NCBI GenBank assembly: GCA_963849115.1 | Contig: CAWKGK010000007.1 | Location: forward strand, 1-64,000 | Source: JACDAL01 sp963849115 | GTDB lineage: Bacteria > Actinomycetota > CADDZG01 > WHSQ01 | Direction of reading: 5' to 3' | Length of the DNA stretch: 64,000 nt | In this document: positions 6,611 through 14,940 of the stretch, piece after piece | How the letters are laid out: every line of letters begins with the position of its first letter | Numbering within the stretch: position 1 is the first letter of the stretch | The notes under the pieces: model-generated | The model's database searches: none | Told to the model about the DNA's origin: nothing | What the model saw: the letters and a program-made list of their open reading frames with translations, nothing else | Translations under genes and position numbers: made by a program

Positions 6611-9061
6611 ATGCGCCGTCTCCCCACCGGCACCGTCACCTTTCTGTTCACCGATATTGAAGGCTCGACGCGACTGCTGGACGAACTCGGGGCGACACGT
6701 TTCGCGGAGGCATTGGCCGAGCACCGGCGATTGCTGCGCGAAGCATTCAAGCGCCACGGCGGAGTCGAGGTCGATACACAAGGAGATGCCTTCTTCGTTG
6801 CCTTCCCGGACGCGTCCGGAGCGCTCGCCGCAGCCGAGGAGGGACAGGTCGCGCTCGCAAACGGACCGATCCGCGTTCGCATGGCGCTGCACACGGGTGA
6901 GCCGGTGGTCACCGACGAAGGTTACGTCGGCATGGATGTCCACCGCGCGGCCCGCATCTGCTCCACCGCCCACGGAGGCCAGGTCGTGCTCTCGGCCACG
7001 ACCCGCTCACTGCTGGGCGACGCCGGCCTCGCCGACCTCGGGCTTCACCGGCTCAAGGACCTGGGGAGGCCGGAAAAACTATTCCAGCTGGGCCGGGACA
7101 GGTTTCCACCCCTTAGATCGCTCAACGCGACCAACTTGCCGTCCCAGCCGAGCAAGCTGATCGGGCGGGGGAGGGAGCTATCAGAGCTCGCCGCCCTCGT
7201 TCCCGATGTGCGGCTGGTGGTGGTGACGGGACCGGGAGGCTCGGGGAAGACGCGGCTGGCTCTGCAGGTCGCGGCAGAGCTCGTGGAGACGTTCACAGAT
7301 GGCATCTACTGGGTATCGCTCGCGGCCGTCTCCGAGACCGCGCTCGTATTCCCTACGATAGCCTCGGCGCTCGGTGCACAGGGAGAGGTCGCTGCGCACA
7401 TCGACGAGCGCCGCATGCTGCTTCTGCTCGACAATCTCGAGCAGGTACTCGACGTTGCGCCGCAGTTATCGGAGCTGCTGCGGTCCTGCCCGAACCTTCA
7501 CCTCCTGATCACCAGCCGCGCCCTACTGCGGATCGAGGGGGAGCACGAGTACCAGGTCGAGCCGTTACCGACACAAGACGCAGTTGCATTGTTCCGCGAG
7601 CGCTCGCCCGTCGCCTTTCCCGAGGAGGCAATCGGCGCCATCTGCCGCCGGGTGGACTGCCTCCCGCTCGCGGTCGAGCTGGCCGCAGCGCGCACCAGGA
7701 TCCTTTCGGCCGACGCAATGCTCGCTCGACTGGATCAGCGCCTTCCTGTCTTGACGGGCGGTCGTCGCGACGCTCCCGAGCGCCAGCGGACGCTGCGAGC
7801 AACGATCGAGTGGAGCTACGAGCTGCTCAAGGACGACGAGCAGATGCTCTTTCGCCGCCTCGCCGTGTTCGCCGGCAGCTTCGACGCGGTGGGGGCCGAG
7901 GAGGTGGCCGGGTCCTCACTCGAGACGCTGCAGACCATCGTCGAGCACAACCTCGTGCGCCGCTGGAGCTCGGGTCGGCTCGGCATGCTCGAAACGATCC
8001 ACGAGTTCGCGCTCGATCAGCTCGAGGAGTCCGGCGAGGCCGAATCCATCCGCCGCCGGCTCGCCGAGTTCTTGCTCGCTGTGGCAGAGTCCGCCAACCT
8101 CACGGACGAGGCGGAGGGACCACAACGGATCCACTTGGTGACACCCGAAGCCCCCAATGTGCGAGCGGCGCTCGAGTGGTCGCATACACAAGGCGACGTT
8201 GTGATCGGACTCCAACTCGCTATTGCCCTCGAGCACTTCTGGACCGCGACCAGCCCGTTCGAGGGAATGCGTATCTTCGACTTGCTGTTGGCACGCGGCC
8301 CCCAATTGCCTCTCGAGCTGCGTGCAAGCGCACTTCGAGTGTTGGGCGGCGTGACGTTCATCGTCGGGCACTTCGAGGAGGGCACGCGCCTCTACGAAGA
8401 GAGCCTGGCCGCGTACCGGAAGCTGGGGGACGATCTCAACATCGGCATCCTTCTCTACCGGCTCGCCAACTCGGACCTTGCTCGGGATGACATCGCCGCG
8501 GCCCGCGCCCGCGTCGAGGAGAGCGGCGAGCTCCTGCGGCGCGCCCGCTTCCCCAAGGGGGAGGCGATAGTCCTCGGAACACTGGGCGACATCGAGTCCT
8601 TGGAGGGCAACCACGACCGGGGCATCGAGCTCATGCGGCAAAGCATCACTCTCTCCCAAACCATCGGGTACTCGTGGTGGACGGCCGTATCTCTCGCCTC
8701 CGGCGCCGAACGCCTCCTCCTGCTCGACCGACTGGAGGAGGCGGAGCAGTGGGCGCAAGAGGCGCTGCCCGAGGCGCTGGCCATCGGCGAGCGCCAGTTT
8801 CTTCTCTTTGCCCTGGCAGTGCTTGCGCGCATCGCCGCCCAAACCGATCGCGCCGAGCATGCCGGCGCGCTGTGGGGAGCGATTGAGGCGGAGGAGGCTC
8901 TCGGTCCGGTTGGGCAGTGGGAGGCCGAGCGCGCCGAATACGAGGCCGCCGTCAAGTCGGCGGGCGGTCCGAACTTCGAAACGGGCCGCAGCTACGGTCG
9001 CAAGCTCACGCTCGGCGAGGCCGTGGACTATGCGCTCGCCGATGCCGAATCAGGCGAGTAA
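6611..9061 (+). CDS. Class III nucleotidyl cyclase domain / AAA ATPase / TPR regulator
   Basis: An 816-residue regulator. Residues 1-165 form a class III cyclase domain (TVTFLFTDIEGSTRLLDEL; metal Asp15 and Asp59 in TQGDAFFVAF). An NB-ARC/AAA-type ATPase follows with P-loop GPGGSGKTRL near residue 207 and the Walker B-like LLLLDNLEQV. The C-terminal half is helical TPR-like. In the cyclase domain the usual substrate Lys before GD is Asp and the transition-state Asn is His (MDVHRAARI), so catalysis is uncertain. Many such proteins have a C-terminal LuxR helix-turn-helix; none was seen here. It may signal through cAMP or act as an ATP-driven scaffold. Confidence 0.85.
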   Translation: MRRLPTGTVTFLFTDIEGSTRLLDELGATRFAEALAEHRRLLREAFKRHGGVEVDTQGDAFFVAFPDASGALAAAEEGQVALANGPIRVRMALHTGEPVVTDEGYVGMDVHRAARICSTAHGGQVVLSATTRSLLGDAGLADLGLHRLKDLGRPEKLFQLGRDRFPPLRSLNATNLPSQPSKLIGRGRELSELAALVPDVRLVVVTGPGGSGKTRLALQVAAELVETFTDGIYWVSLAAVSETALVFPTIASALGAQGEVAAHIDERRMLLLLDNLEQVLDVAPQLSELLRSCPNLHLLITSRALLRIEGEHEYQVEPLPTQDAVALFRERSPVAFPEEAIGAICRRVDCLPLAVELAAARTRILSADAMLARLDQRLPVLTGGRRDAPERQRTLRATIEWSYELLKDDEQMLFRRLAVFAGSFDAVGAEEVAGSSLETLQTIVEHNLVRRWSSGRLGMLETIHEFALDQLEESGEAESIRRRLAEFLLAVAESANLTDEAEGPQRIHLVTPEAPNVRAALEWSHTQGDVVIGLQLAIALEHFWTATSPFEGMRIFDLLLARGPQLPLELRASALRVLGGVTFIVGHFEEGTRLYEESLAAYRKLGDDLNIGILLYRLANSDLARDDIAAARARVEESGELLRRARFPKGEAIVLGTLGDIESLEGNHDRGIELMRQSITLSQTIGYSWWTAVSLASGAERLLLLDRLEEAEQWAQEALPEALAIGERQFLLFALAVLARIAAQTDRAEHAGALWGAIEAEEALGPVGQWEAERAEYEAAVKSAGGPNFETGRSYGRKLTLGEAVDYALADAESGE

Positions 9062-9120
9062 CGTCTACCGGCGACCTTCGGCCGGGGGGATAGCATGGCC
9101 GTCCGGTGGAGGGCGAACTC

Positions 9121-10131
9121 ATGGCAACGGAGATGAGGCAGCAGCCTGGTGTGGTGTCTGGGCTGACCGGCCGCCGAACCGCATTGATTCGACAGCTCAG
9201 GACGGCGATCCCCAGCGACACAGCGGGGATCATCCTCGTCGCCCGCGGATCGTCCGACCATGCGGCGATCTTCGGCCGCTACATCCTCGAACTCGCCACC
9301 GGCCTGCCGGTAGCACTCGCCGCCCCCAGCCTCCACACGCTGTATGACAGCAAGCCCCGATGCGAAGGCTTCCTCGCCGTCGGCGTGAGCCAGTCGGGCC
9401 GCACCCCTGAGATCGTGACCGTGCTCGAAGGCCTCGTTGCCGGCGGCGCTCACGCAGTGGCGGTAACCAATGAGCCGGCCAGCCCGCTGGGCCGGGCAGC
9501 CTCAGTTGTGGTCGAGCTCGGCGCCGGGGACGAGCGAGCAGTACCGGCAACCAAGACCTTCACCGCCCAGCTGGTCGCTTTCGCCATAATCGCCGAGGCG
9601 CTGGGGACGGTTCCGTGGGGGGAGCGGGACTGGGACACCCTGCCCGGTATCGTTCAAGCGATGCTGGACGATCCGCATCAGGCCGCGGTGGTCGCTGACG
9701 AGATCGGTGACTCGGGCGGATTGCTGACCGTCGGGCGAGGATTCATGTTCCCCGTCGCGCTGGAGGCCGCGCTCAAGCTAAAGGAGACGACCTCTTTGCT
9801 CGCCGAGGGCTACTCGGCAGCCGATTTGCGCCACGGCCCCCTTGCGGTGGTCCAGAGGGGCTTCCCCGTGCTCTCCTTCTCGGTTGCAGGTCCGGCCGGG
9901 CGCGACATCGACGACCTCACTCGATTGCTGAAGGAGGAGCGCGGCGCGCACGTGTTGCGCGTTAGTGACCGCGCAGACGCCGACCTCGCTCTGCCCGGGG
10001 ATCTCCCGGAGCCACTCGCCACCATCCCCGCCGCGGTACGTGCACAACAGGTTGCCTATGAGCTTGCGCTCTGCCGGGGGTTGAACCCGGATGCCCCCGT
10101 CGGCCTCACCAAGGTGACGCCCACTTCCTAA
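9121..10131 (+). CDS. SIS-domain protein, NagB-II-like glucosamine-6-phosphate deaminase
   Basis: A 336-residue protein with two SIS domains like the isomerase half of GlmS. Motifs are ARGSSDHAAIFGRY, SQSGRTPEIVTVL, PATKTFTAQL, and LKETTSLLAEGYSAADLRHGPLAVV near the C-terminus. It lacks the glutaminase domain, so it fits NagB-II/AgaS deaminase-isomerases that convert GlcN-6-P to Fru-6-P and ammonia. The position at the head of a PTS operon that also has nagA nearby supports this. The ATG at 9121 has GGAGGG 7 nt upstream, so it was preferred to the GTG at 9106. Confidence 0.8.
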   Translation: MATEMRQQPGVVSGLTGRRTALIRQLRTAIPSDTAGIILVARGSSDHAAIFGRYILELATGLPVALAAPSLHTLYDSKPRCEGFLAVGVSQSGRTPEIVTVLEGLVAGGAHAVAVTNEPASPLGRAASVVVELGAGDERAVPATKTFTAQLVAFAIIAEALGTVPWGERDWDTLPGIVQAMLDDPHQAAVVADEIGDSGGLLTVGRGFMFPVALEAALKLKETTSLLAEGYSAADLRHGPLAVVQRGFPVLSFSVAGPAGRDIDDLTRLLKEERGAHVLRVSDRADADLALPGDLPEPLATIPAAVRAQQVAYELALCRGLNPDAPVGLTKVTPTS

Positions 10132-10150
10132 CGAGAGCTTGGAGGATGCA

Positions 10151-10405
10151 ATGCCGGAGCGAGAGGTGAAGCTGACGAACGAGGTGGGGTTGCATGCGCG
10201 GCCGGCGGCTGTGTTCAGCAAGGCGGCTGCGGGCTTCTCCGCCGACGTAACAGTCGCCAAGGGAGGACAGGAAGCCAACGCCAAATCGATCATGGCGGTG
10301 CTCAAGCTCGACGTGAAGAAGGGTGACGCGGTCACGATCGCTACCGAGGGCGACGACGCCGACAAGGCCCTAGAGGAGTTGGTAAGGCTGCTGGAGTCCC
10401 TGTGA
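10151..10405 (+). CDS. ptsH: PTS phosphocarrier protein HPr
   Basis: An 84-residue HPr with the phosphorylated His15 in VGLHARPAAVF and the regulatory Ser46 in NAKSIMAVLKL, both at the standard positions. It passes phosphate from EI to EIIA. The ATG at 10151 follows GGAGG by five bases. It overlaps the EI gene by 4 nt (GTGA). A dedicated HPr within a sugar-specific operon is consistent with the organism having a single or few PTS systems. Confidence 0.97.
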   Translation: MPEREVKLTNEVGLHARPAAVFSKAAAGFSADVTVAKGGQEANAKSIMAVLKLDVKKGDAVTIATEGDDADKALEELVRLLESL

Positions 10406-12075
10406 AGAACCTGCGCGGCGTAGCCGCATCCCCCGGGGCCTCAGTGGCGCGTGCATGGTTGCACAACCAAGCTCCCATCGACCTACCGGCCGGCACGGTC
10501 GACGACCGAGAAACAGAGGTTGAGCGGCTGCGCGAGGCGATCGAGGGCGTGGCGCAGGGCCTTGAAGAGCAGGCAAGCAAGGCCACCGGCCAGCTAGCAG
10601 AAGTCCTCGAGGCGCAGGCGATGATGGCTCGTGATCCGGAGCTCGCCACCTCGACTGAGGGCGTGATCAAGAGCGACGGCACTAACGCGGCCCGCGCAAT
10701 CATCGACGCGGGGGAGGGCTACGCCGAAGCGCTGGCCGCCAGCGATAGCGAGTACATGGCGGCGCGCGCAGGAGACATTAGGGATGTCTGCTCGCGCATT
10801 GCTCGGCGCTGTCTCGGAGCCCCGGAAGACATTCGAGCAATGAATAGTCCCGGGATCGTGGTGGCGACCGAGTTGCCGCCGGCCGATGTCGCCTCGCTTG
10901 ACAAGGAGCTGGTCAAGGGGATAGCAACGCAAGAGGGCAGTCGGTCGAGTCATACCGCAATCGTGGCGCGCGCTCTTGGTATTCCCGCGGTGGTGGCGGT
11001 CTCGGGCTTGATGGACGCCATATCGGATGATTCCGTGATCGCGCTCGACGGTGACGAGGGAACCGTCCACGTCGATCCCGACGACGAGACACGAGAGAGT
11101 ACGGAGCAAAAAACCGCAGCCAGAACAGAGCATCGGGCGCAACTGTTGGAGAGGGTTCGTGAGGGGCCATCCGCTACGAACGATGGACGAGTGATCGAGA
11201 TGGCCGCCAATGCCGGGTCCGTAGCCGAACTGCGGGGCGCATTAGAGGCTGGGGCCGAGGGCGTGGGGTTGCTTCGGACCGAGCTGCTGTACATCGATCG
11301 CGCCGAGCCGCCGAGCGAGGATGAGCAGGTGGCGCTGCTCGAGGAAATGACCGGGCTTCTAGGTGATCGCCGGCTGGTGGTGCGTACGTTCGACTTCGGA
11401 GCGGACAAGCCGGTCCCGTTCCTCGACCTGGAAGCAGGGCCGAACCCGGCCCTCGGGGTGCGCGGCATCCGGCTCGCTCGCGAGCAGCCGGAGCTCTTGG
11501 AGACGCAATTGCGCTCGATTACCCGGGCCGCGCAGAACGGAAAGCTAGCGGTTATGGCTCCGATGGTCGCAAGCGTGACGGAAGCCGAGTGGTTCGTCGA
11601 GCAAGTCGAGCGCGCGGGTGGCATCGACGCGGGGGTCGAAGTCGGCGTCATGGTCGAGGTGCCGTCGGCCGTGCTCGTGGCGGAGATGCTGGCGGAGCGG
11701 CTCGACTTCCTTTCGATCGGCACCAACGATCTTGCTCAATACCTGCACGCAGCCGACAGGCAACAGGGCTCGCTCTCCTATTTGCAGGATCCGTTCTCAC
11801 CTGCGCTGCTGCGTGCTGTTGAGCAGGTCTGCTCAGCAGCACGCGACAAAGCGTGGGTCGGGGTCTGCGGCGAAGCGGCCGGTGATCCTGCCTGGGCTCT
11901 GGTCGCAGTTGGTCTGGGAGTCATGGAGCTCTCCATGGGAACAGACAGCCTGCTAGAGGTGCGCGTGGCGGTGGGTGAGCACTCGTTCGAAGAATGTCGC
12001 TTCCTCGCCGATGAAGTTCTGGCTGCCGGCGAGGCCGAAGAGGCCCGCCACATTGCCGAGGCACTGTTGTCGTGA
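10402..12075 (+). CDS. ptsI: PTS enzyme I (phosphoenolpyruvate-protein phosphotransferase)
   Basis: A 557-residue cytosolic enzyme I of the usual length. It has the phosphohistidine swivel site at His184 (GSRSSHTAIVARALGIPAVV), the PEP-binding barrel motif GVGLLRTELLYIDR, RTFDFGADKP, LGVRGIRL, the signature DFLSIGTNDLAQYLHAADR and the GVCGEAAGDP loop with catalytic Cys. It takes phosphate from PEP and gives it to HPr. The GTG start overlaps the ptsH stop, and its own stop overlaps the next GTG in the same way, which indicates tight translational coupling. Confidence 0.97.
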   Translation: MKNLRGVAASPGASVARAWLHNQAPIDLPAGTVDDRETEVERLREAIEGVAQGLEEQASKATGQLAEVLEAQAMMARDPELATSTEGVIKSDGTNAARAIIDAGEGYAEALAASDSEYMAARAGDIRDVCSRIARRCLGAPEDIRAMNSPGIVVATELPPADVASLDKELVKGIATQEGSRSSHTAIVARALGIPAVVAVSGLMDAISDDSVIALDGDEGTVHVDPDDETRESTEQKTAARTEHRAQLLERVREGPSATNDGRVIEMAANAGSVAELRGALEAGAEGVGLLRTELLYIDRAEPPSEDEQVALLEEMTGLLGDRRLVVRTFDFGADKPVPFLDLEAGPNPALGVRGIRLAREQPELLETQLRSITRAAQNGKLAVMAPMVASVTEAEWFVEQVERAGGIDAGVEVGVMVEVPSAVLVAEMLAERLDFLSIGTNDLAQYLHAADRQQGSLSYLQDPFSPALLRAVEQVCSAARDKAWVGVCGEAAGDPAWALVAVGLGVMELSMGTDSLLEVRVAVGEHSFEECRFLADEVLAAGEAEEARHIAEALLS

Positions 12076-12971
12076 CGAGATTGCTGGATCAATACGGCTC
12101 GAGCCTTGCAGCTCTAGCCGGTAAGGAGCTCATCGAATCAATTCGCGCGTCCGACGGCCGGAGCTTGCTGGCGGAAGTCGATGTCTCCTCTGCGCCGCTG
12201 TTCGCGGGCACGGCCAACGCCGAGATCGCGGCCGCCTTCGGCGCCGATCTCATATGCCTCAACCATGTGGGCATCAATGAATGGGGCGACCTTCAGCGAG
12301 GGCTCGAGCATGTACGACCGGAACCGGAAGGTTTCTTCGGCTTACGTCGCCTGCTCGGTCGGCCCATCGGTCTCAACCTTGAGCCCGACATCGACGCCGT
12401 TCCGGCACCCTTCCGGGCAACAACGGACAACGCGCTCGTCGTAGCCGCGGCGGGAGCTTCCTTTGTGGTGGTGACGGCGAATCCGGGGCGCGCTGCGGGG
12501 CTCGAGGACGTCGCGACCGCGGTCCAGACCGTCGTTGGCTCGGTACCAGATCTGTGCTGCTGGGCGGGGAAGATGCACAGCGCGGGAGCAGAGGAGAAAC
12601 TCGGACCAGAGTCCGTCGCTCGCCTCGTCTCAGCAGGCGCGCAGGGTGTCCTGGTCCCCCTGCCCGGAACCATGCCCGGCGTCTCCGAGGAACAGGCAAG
12701 ACAAATGGTAGAGGAGGCGCGCGGCGCTGGTGCGCTGGCCATTGGGACGATTGGGACCTCTCAAGAGGGGGCAGATAGCGATACGCTGAGACTCCTCGCC
12801 CTCACAGCCAAACGCATCGGTGTCGACGTCCATCATCTGGGCGATGCGGGTCTCGGGGGTATGGCGGCACCCGAGAGTTTGTATGCATACTCGATCGCAG
12901 TCAGAGGAATCCGTCACACATGGAATCGGATGGCGCGAGGTACACGGGCCTCGTGGCCGGGAAAGGAGTAA
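12072..12971 (+). CDS. DUF7916-like predicted TIM-barrel protein of PTS operons
   Basis: A 299-residue protein beginning with RLLDQYGSSLAALAGKELIESIRASDGRSLLAEV, then FAGTANAEIAAAFGADLICLNHVGINEWGD and a C-terminal HHLGDAGLGGMAAPESLYAYSIAVRG. I recall this family (DUF7916, sometimes mis-annotated haloacid dehalogenase-like) beside PTS genes. The alternating strand/helix pattern suggests a barrel related to PEP mutase or NanE-type proteins. No catalytic role is established. It overlaps ptsI by 4 nt and lies 4 nt before EIIB, so it is expressed with the transporter and may process or sense its sugar phosphate. Confidence 0.75.
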   Translation: MTRLLDQYGSSLAALAGKELIESIRASDGRSLLAEVDVSSAPLFAGTANAEIAAAFGADLICLNHVGINEWGDLQRGLEHVRPEPEGFFGLRRLLGRPIGLNLEPDIDAVPAPFRATTDNALVVAAAGASFVVVTANPGRAAGLEDVATAVQTVVGSVPDLCCWAGKMHSAGAEEKLGPESVARLVSAGAQGVLVPLPGTMPGVSEEQARQMVEEARGAGALAIGTIGTSQEGADSDTLRLLALTAKRIGVDVHHLGDAGLGGMAAPESLYAYSIAVRGIRHTWNRMARGTRASWPGKE

Positions 12972-12975
12972 AGCC

Positions 12976-13224
12976 ATGGCTTTCGAAGAGGTCGCACAGA
13001 AGGTTATCGACGGGCTGGGAGGCAAGGACAACATCGAGAATATGGAGCCTTGCATCACGCGCATCCGCGTCCAAGTGGCGGACATGTCCAAGGTCGATAA
13101 AGCCGGACTGAAAGCGGCCGGGGCTCACGGCGTCATGAAGATGGGAAGTGCGGTTCAAGTGGTGATGGGCACACAAAGCGACAACATCGAAGCGGAGATG
13201 CGCCGGATCATGGACAACTCGTGA
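12976..13224 (+). CDS. PTS EIIB domain protein (glucose/GlcNAc family)
   Basis: An 82-residue free-standing EIIB. The phosphorylated cysteine is Cys26 in NMEPCITRIRVQVADMSKVD, matching the CxTRLR motif of the glucose superfamily, and it ends with GVMKMGSAVQVVMGTQSDNI. It accepts phosphate from EIIA and passes it to the sugar bound by EIIC. The ATG at 12976 follows GAAAGGAG. It overlaps the EIIA gene by 4 nt. In most GlcNAc systems EIIB is fused to EIIC; here it is separate. Confidence 0.93.
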   Translation: MAFEEVAQKVIDGLGGKDNIENMEPCITRIRVQVADMSKVDKAGLKAAGAHGVMKMGSAVQVVMGTQSDNIEAEMRRIMDNS

Positions 13225-13676
13225 CCGAAGTGGTAAGTCCCTTCACCGGTGCGCTGGTTGCCCTCGACGACGTCAACGACGAAGTCTTCTCCGAGCGAGT
13301 GATGGGCGAGGGTGTCGCTGTGATGCCGAGCGAAGGACGTGTGGTCGCACCCGTCTCCGGAACGATCGCCAAGCTCTTCGAAGGCGGTCACGGGTTCGCC
13401 ATCGAGACTCCGGAGGGATTGCAGATCCTCGTCCACGTCGGCCTCGAGACGGTGCACCTGAAAGGCGACGGTTTCACGGTGGGGGCCAGCGAGGGACAAG
13501 AGATCAACGCGGGGGACGAGATCGTCGCGGTCGATCTCGAGCGCATGAGCGAGCTCAACATCGACATCGTCTCGCCCGTGGTCGTCATCTCCGGTGAGGC
13601 CGTGACTGTGACGGCCTCCACAGACGTGAAGGCCGGCGACCCGCTCCTAGACGTGAAGGCCGGCTCCCCCAACTAG
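13221..13676 (+). CDS. PTS EIIA domain protein (glucose family)
   Basis: A 151-residue free EIIA of the Crr type. It has PVSGTIAKLFEGGHGFAIETPEG with His57, and LVHVGLETVHLKGDGF with the phosphorylated His72, equivalent to His75 and His90 of E. coli EIIA-Glc. It carries phosphate from HPr to EIIB and may also act in regulation. The GTG start overlaps the EIIB stop (GTGA). It is the last gene of the SIS-HPr-EI-DUF7916-EIIB-EIIA run and faces a convergent gene six bases away. Confidence 0.93.
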   Translation: MTEVVSPFTGALVALDDVNDEVFSERVMGEGVAVMPSEGRVVAPVSGTIAKLFEGGHGFAIETPEGLQILVHVGLETVHLKGDGFTVGASEGQEINAGDEIVAVDLERMSELNIDIVSPVVVISGEAVTVTASTDVKAGDPLLDVKAGSPN

Positions 13677-13681
13677 GCAGC

Positions 13682-14047
13682 TCAGAGCGTGATGACGTGG
13701 TCCGGAGGATTGGTCTCTAGCGCCGCGTAGAGATCGGGAAAGCAACCGACCTGCACTCCCGAGACCGTCCCGGTCACCTTGCAATCACCCGGCTCGCCCT
13801 CGGCGAGGCCCCGTTCGAGAGCGCACCGATCGCACATCATCAGGAGGATGTTCTCGGTTTCTGCTACTCGAGCCAGGCGCTCCCCGAGTGGGTCGCCGGT
13901 ACGTAACAGATAGTTGTTGTCGTCGAAGAAGAACATCCCCACGACCTCGGCCCCGTGCCGCTCTTCCTCGAGCTGGGGGAGGATCATCTGTCCCAGTCGG
14001 TAGCTCGCGGTGTGACCCGAGGTGGCGAATACGTAAGCAATCTTCAC
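13682..14047 (-). CDS. DsrE-family-like protein
   Basis: A 121-residue protein beginning VKIAYVFATSGHTASYRLGQMILP, with VVGMFFFDDNNYLLRTGDPLGERLA and a cysteine-bearing loop LLMMCDRCALERGL, followed by GCFPDLYAAL. The alpha/beta pattern and Cys placement suit DsrE/YchN-type sulfur-handling proteins. The GTG at 14047 was chosen because GGGAGG lies a few bases upstream. The longer frame to 14158 adds non-family residues. No sulfur-oxidation genes are adjacent. It faces the PTS operon convergently, and its physiological role is unknown. Confidence 0.7.
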   Translation of the reverse strand: MKIAYVFATSGHTASYRLGQMILPQLEEERHGAEVVGMFFFDDNNYLLRTGDPLGERLARVAETENILLMMCDRCALERGLAEGEPGDCKVTGTVSGVQVGCFPDLYAALETNPPDHVITL

Positions 14048-14241
14048 GGTACCTCCCAATTCTCCTGGTGTCGCCCCTGATGAAAGCATGTCATGAGCCC
14101 AGCAATTGAATAGTTGCATGCTGGGCCCGGCCTCATCGCGCCACTGGGGGCTCTCCAAGCGCTGGTTGTCGGGGCGTCGTCGCTACTCTCTTCCAAACCT
14201 CATGGTCATTCGATACCCCCTTCGATCGCACAACGGCAAAC

Positions 14242-14913
14242 CTATCCCACCGCGTCGACCCGCAGGGTCATGAGTGGAAGGCCGTCGACCTCCGAAGCAA
14301 CGCTATCCAGGACGACATCCTCCAATGAGTTCACATGGGCAGTTACGCCGACGAGGCTGGCTGCGGGAAAGGTTGTCGTCACTCCTACCACCATCATGTC
14401 TCCTGCTCTCGCCGCCTCGACGCCCGCCGGCGAGTCCTCTATCACAAGGCACTCCGCGGGAGAGGCGCCGAGGCTCCGGGCCGCTTTGAGGTAGCCCTCC
14501 GGATTCGGCTTGCCTGCGCTCACATCGTTTGCGGTGATGAGAACGTGGGGCTCGGGTGCCCCGATAGTGCGCAAACGGCTCGCGGCCAAAGGAGGTGTGC
14601 CGGAGGTCACCACGGCCCAGCTTCTTTCAGGCAAGGACGCCAAGAGTTTCATCGCGCCGGCGATAGGGACCACGCCGGAGGCGTCGGCCTCTCGGCGTTC
14701 CAGCTCACGCACCTCGTTTTCCACCGAAAGCTGGGGGGCGACCACGGCAATCACTTGGGCCGCGGGCCTGCCGTGGGCGATGCTCATGAGCTCATCCCCG
14801 TCGAGACCTCGTTGGGTGGCCCATTCCCTCCACACGCGATCGACGATCGCAGTGGAGTCGGCGAGGACACCGTCGAGGTCGAAGAGAACAGCCCTGCACG
14901 TCAGGCGAATCAC
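14242..14913 (-). CDS. HAD-superfamily sugar phosphatase / beta-phosphoglucomutase-like
   Basis: A 223-residue HAD hydrolase, subfamily with alpha-helical cap. Motif I is FDLDGVLADS (nucleophile Asp plus second Asp), motif II VVTSGT, motif III Lys in SAGKPNPEGYLKAA, and motif IV VIEDSPAGVEAA. It resembles YniC/GPP-type sugar-phosphatases and phosphoglucomutases. Lying directly downstream of nagA on the same strand, it may relieve sugar-phosphate stress or act on an intermediate of the amino-sugar pathway. Confidence 0.85.
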   Translation of the reverse strand: MIRLTCRAVLFDLDGVLADSTAIVDRVWREWATQRGLDGDELMSIAHGRPAAQVIAVVAPQLSVENEVRELERREADASGVVPIAGAMKLLASLPERSWAVVTSGTPPLAASRLRTIGAPEPHVLITANDVSAGKPNPEGYLKAARSLGASPAECLVIEDSPAGVEAARAGDMMVVGVTTTFPAASLVGVTAHVNSLEDVVLDSVASEVDGLPLMTLRVDAVG

Positions 14914-14940
14914 ACTTGCACTCGATCCGTGCGCTGAGCC

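Noticed and set aside
7916..8860. A 314-residue minus-strand open frame inside the cyclase/ATPase gene
   Set aside because: It is antisense to a gene with clear TPR/ATPase character, shows no recognisable domain and has the codon pattern of a shadow.
13682..14158. The longer start for the DsrE-like gene
   Set aside because: The GTG at 14047 has a good GGGAGG before it and begins with the first family strand, while the extension has no similarity.
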